The notes below the pieces were generated by a model, which worked only from the letters and a program-made list of their open reading frames with translations, searched no databases and was not told the origin of the DNA. Shown in pieces: positions 62,774 through 64,000 of a stretch of 64,000 nucleotides of DNA; within the stretch, counting starts at the first letter, position 1, and every line of letters starts with the position of its first letter. The stretch lies in NCBI RefSeq assembly GCF_002776525.5, contig NC_045437.1, positions 137,778,944-137,842,943 on the forward strand, read 5' to 3'. The translations under genes and the position numbers were made by a program. The stretch is from Piliocolobus tephrosceles. Its lineage: Eukaryota > Chordata > Mammalia > Primates > Cercopithecidae.

Positions 62774-63922
62774 CTGTCCCACTGAAACATTCTGCTGTAA
62801 GTGAAAAGAGGAAAAATGGATGCATTGCTCTTGGTATTTCAGGATTGTTGAGGCAGAAAAACAGAGCTATGGAAATGCAAGCTGTTATTATACTGTTAGG
62901 TTTCATGGCCTGTTAGAAAAAAATTTGGGCTTAATTCAAGAGTTATTTGCATTGCTCATAGGATAGCACAGATATATTTTCAGTCTGTCAAGCTCATTTT
63001 CAAGCACTATGGGTACCGCATAGTTTAAATGAATTTTGCCAGCCATATTCCCATACTGAGAAATCCAAGGCATATGTTCCTGATTCATTTCCACTGAACC
63101 AATCAAATTGTTCTTTTCTTTCTTTTTTTTCCCTAAACTCATAGATATTTGTAATGTGTCAGGAGATATTTTATTTTGATGTTCTAGAATTCGTTGTTAT
63201 TAACAAAGATACTGGTGATTATGAATTTATGTGCATACCTGTCTCTCCTTCACCACCTTTTTATCTATAGTATAATCACTGCTCAAGTAGGAAGTGGAAT
63301 TGTGTATTGGCAGCCTCTGAGCCAGAATACTTCCATATGAAACACTCGAATGGATATTAACAGCATCAGTCTTTTAAACAAATCAGAATTTCAAAGAGCA
63401 TTGATAACCAAGTTTACACCTGAAACCGCTATAAGTAACATCCAACAAGTTCAGCCTCTTAATAGCAAACACTGGTTAATTATAGCTAAGATAGCTGGCA
63501 TTTTTGGAATTTATTTTTATGCCTACAGTAAAAAGATACAATTCATTCTAGGGATCAGAGTGCTAAGGACCACCCCAATTTTCCCTTTGCCTGATGATGG
63601 ATTTTAAGTAACCACAAACATCAAAAAGAAATAGAATTTCATTTCTACCAATATAGTAGAGTTAAACCATGGTATAAAAGCCACTAAAGAATGACTCCAA
63701 CAAATGCTCTGAAAATATATTTGAATAGCTTGATAATGACCAGGGAGACCATTATAAGAATTGCTGTTGATTTTTCAAAAATATTTTAATAATAATGCAC
63801 TAAATAGAATTTTTAATGTAATTCACCCAAATGAATATTGCCAAAATATGATATAAAGTTGATTTTAACACTGCAAACTTTTGGATAGACCATTTCAGCT
63901 ACACATTTAATCTCAACAGTTT
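62773..63922. other. Unique sequence, nothing recognised
   Basis: About 1.1 kb without a recognisable repeat. The 85-codon plus-strand open frame at 63350-63607 resembles no known family. Confidence 0.35.

Positions 63923-63954
<32 letters not shown>
63923..63954 (+). repeat. (TG)n(TA)n microsatellite
   Basis: About 8 TG units followed by about 8 TA units; alternating purine-pyrimidine throughout. Confidence 0.95.
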
Positions 63955-63961
<7 letters not shown>

Positions 63962-64000
63962 AATCTATATTCACAAATTAATGACAAAAATTAAGCATTT

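Noticed and set aside
62532..62906. 124-codon minus-strand open frame with a (TH)n run
   Set aside because: The frame is kept open by the (TG)n microsatellite; repetitive Thr-His and Cys-Val runs are microsatellite translation.

Overview
The window looks like primate nuclear DNA from a gene-poor region (intergenic or inside a very large intron). It is AT-rich and dense in SINEs and LINEs. I see no intact cellular gene, no RNA gene and no CpG island. Every recognisable coding-like stretch is decayed LINE sequence, and the longest open frames (about 100-146 codons) are chance frames in repeats or have no recognisable homology. One young Alu (29712-30025) carries three diagnostic variants that I associate with the AluYR lineages of Old World monkeys and not with human AluY. 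The best guess is therefore a cercopithecid (macaque, baboon, vervet or relative); this is inference from one element.

Layout. 1-1850: AT-rich unique sequence, an 80-bp quasi-palindrome beside a perfect 34-bp tandem duplication, and ancient L2 pieces. 1855-9250: an ancient L1 piece split by a nearly full-length younger primate L1 on the minus strand (2541-8598), itself hit by two AluS. 9300-11700: MER5A, L2 and an old minus-strand L1 carrying a short L1PA tail. 11700-20200: Alus, MER5A, an MST-type LTR with an internal triplication, a G-rich tract, L2 pieces. 20200-30100: mostly unique sequence with MIR/L2/CR1 fossils (including two split MIRs), an ancient L1 piece and the young Alu. 30400-38443: a long ancient plus-strand L1 interrupted by a twin-primed (5'-inverted) L1 and an AluJ. 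38690-44500: MIR, a long plus-strand L2, an opposing L2, MER5. 44795-48462: an ancient L1 that hosts MLT1A, MST (with AluY inside) and a MER2 element. 48760-56250: many L2/MIR/CR1 pieces. 56255-59755 (perhaps to 60340): an old minus-strand L1 with two Alus. 60340-64000: L2 pieces, a palindromic DNA-transposon-like fossil, and (TG)n/(TA)n microsatellites.

Nothing here acts as a pathway or operon. The content is a layered record of insertions: L2/MIR/CR1, then ancient L1, MER2, MER5 and MaLR LTRs, then AluJ/S and primate L1, then AluY and the lineage-specific Alu. I found no convincing novel biological system. The points most worth a second look are the palindrome plus duplication near 533-684, the lineage-diagnostic Alu, the twin-primed L1, the split MIRs (one by an unidentified 245-bp block with 9-bp direct repeats), the palindromic fossil near 62300, and the unexplained antisense frame at 44515-44763. 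Family names come from recalled consensus sequences, not a database search, so subfamily labels are provisional.
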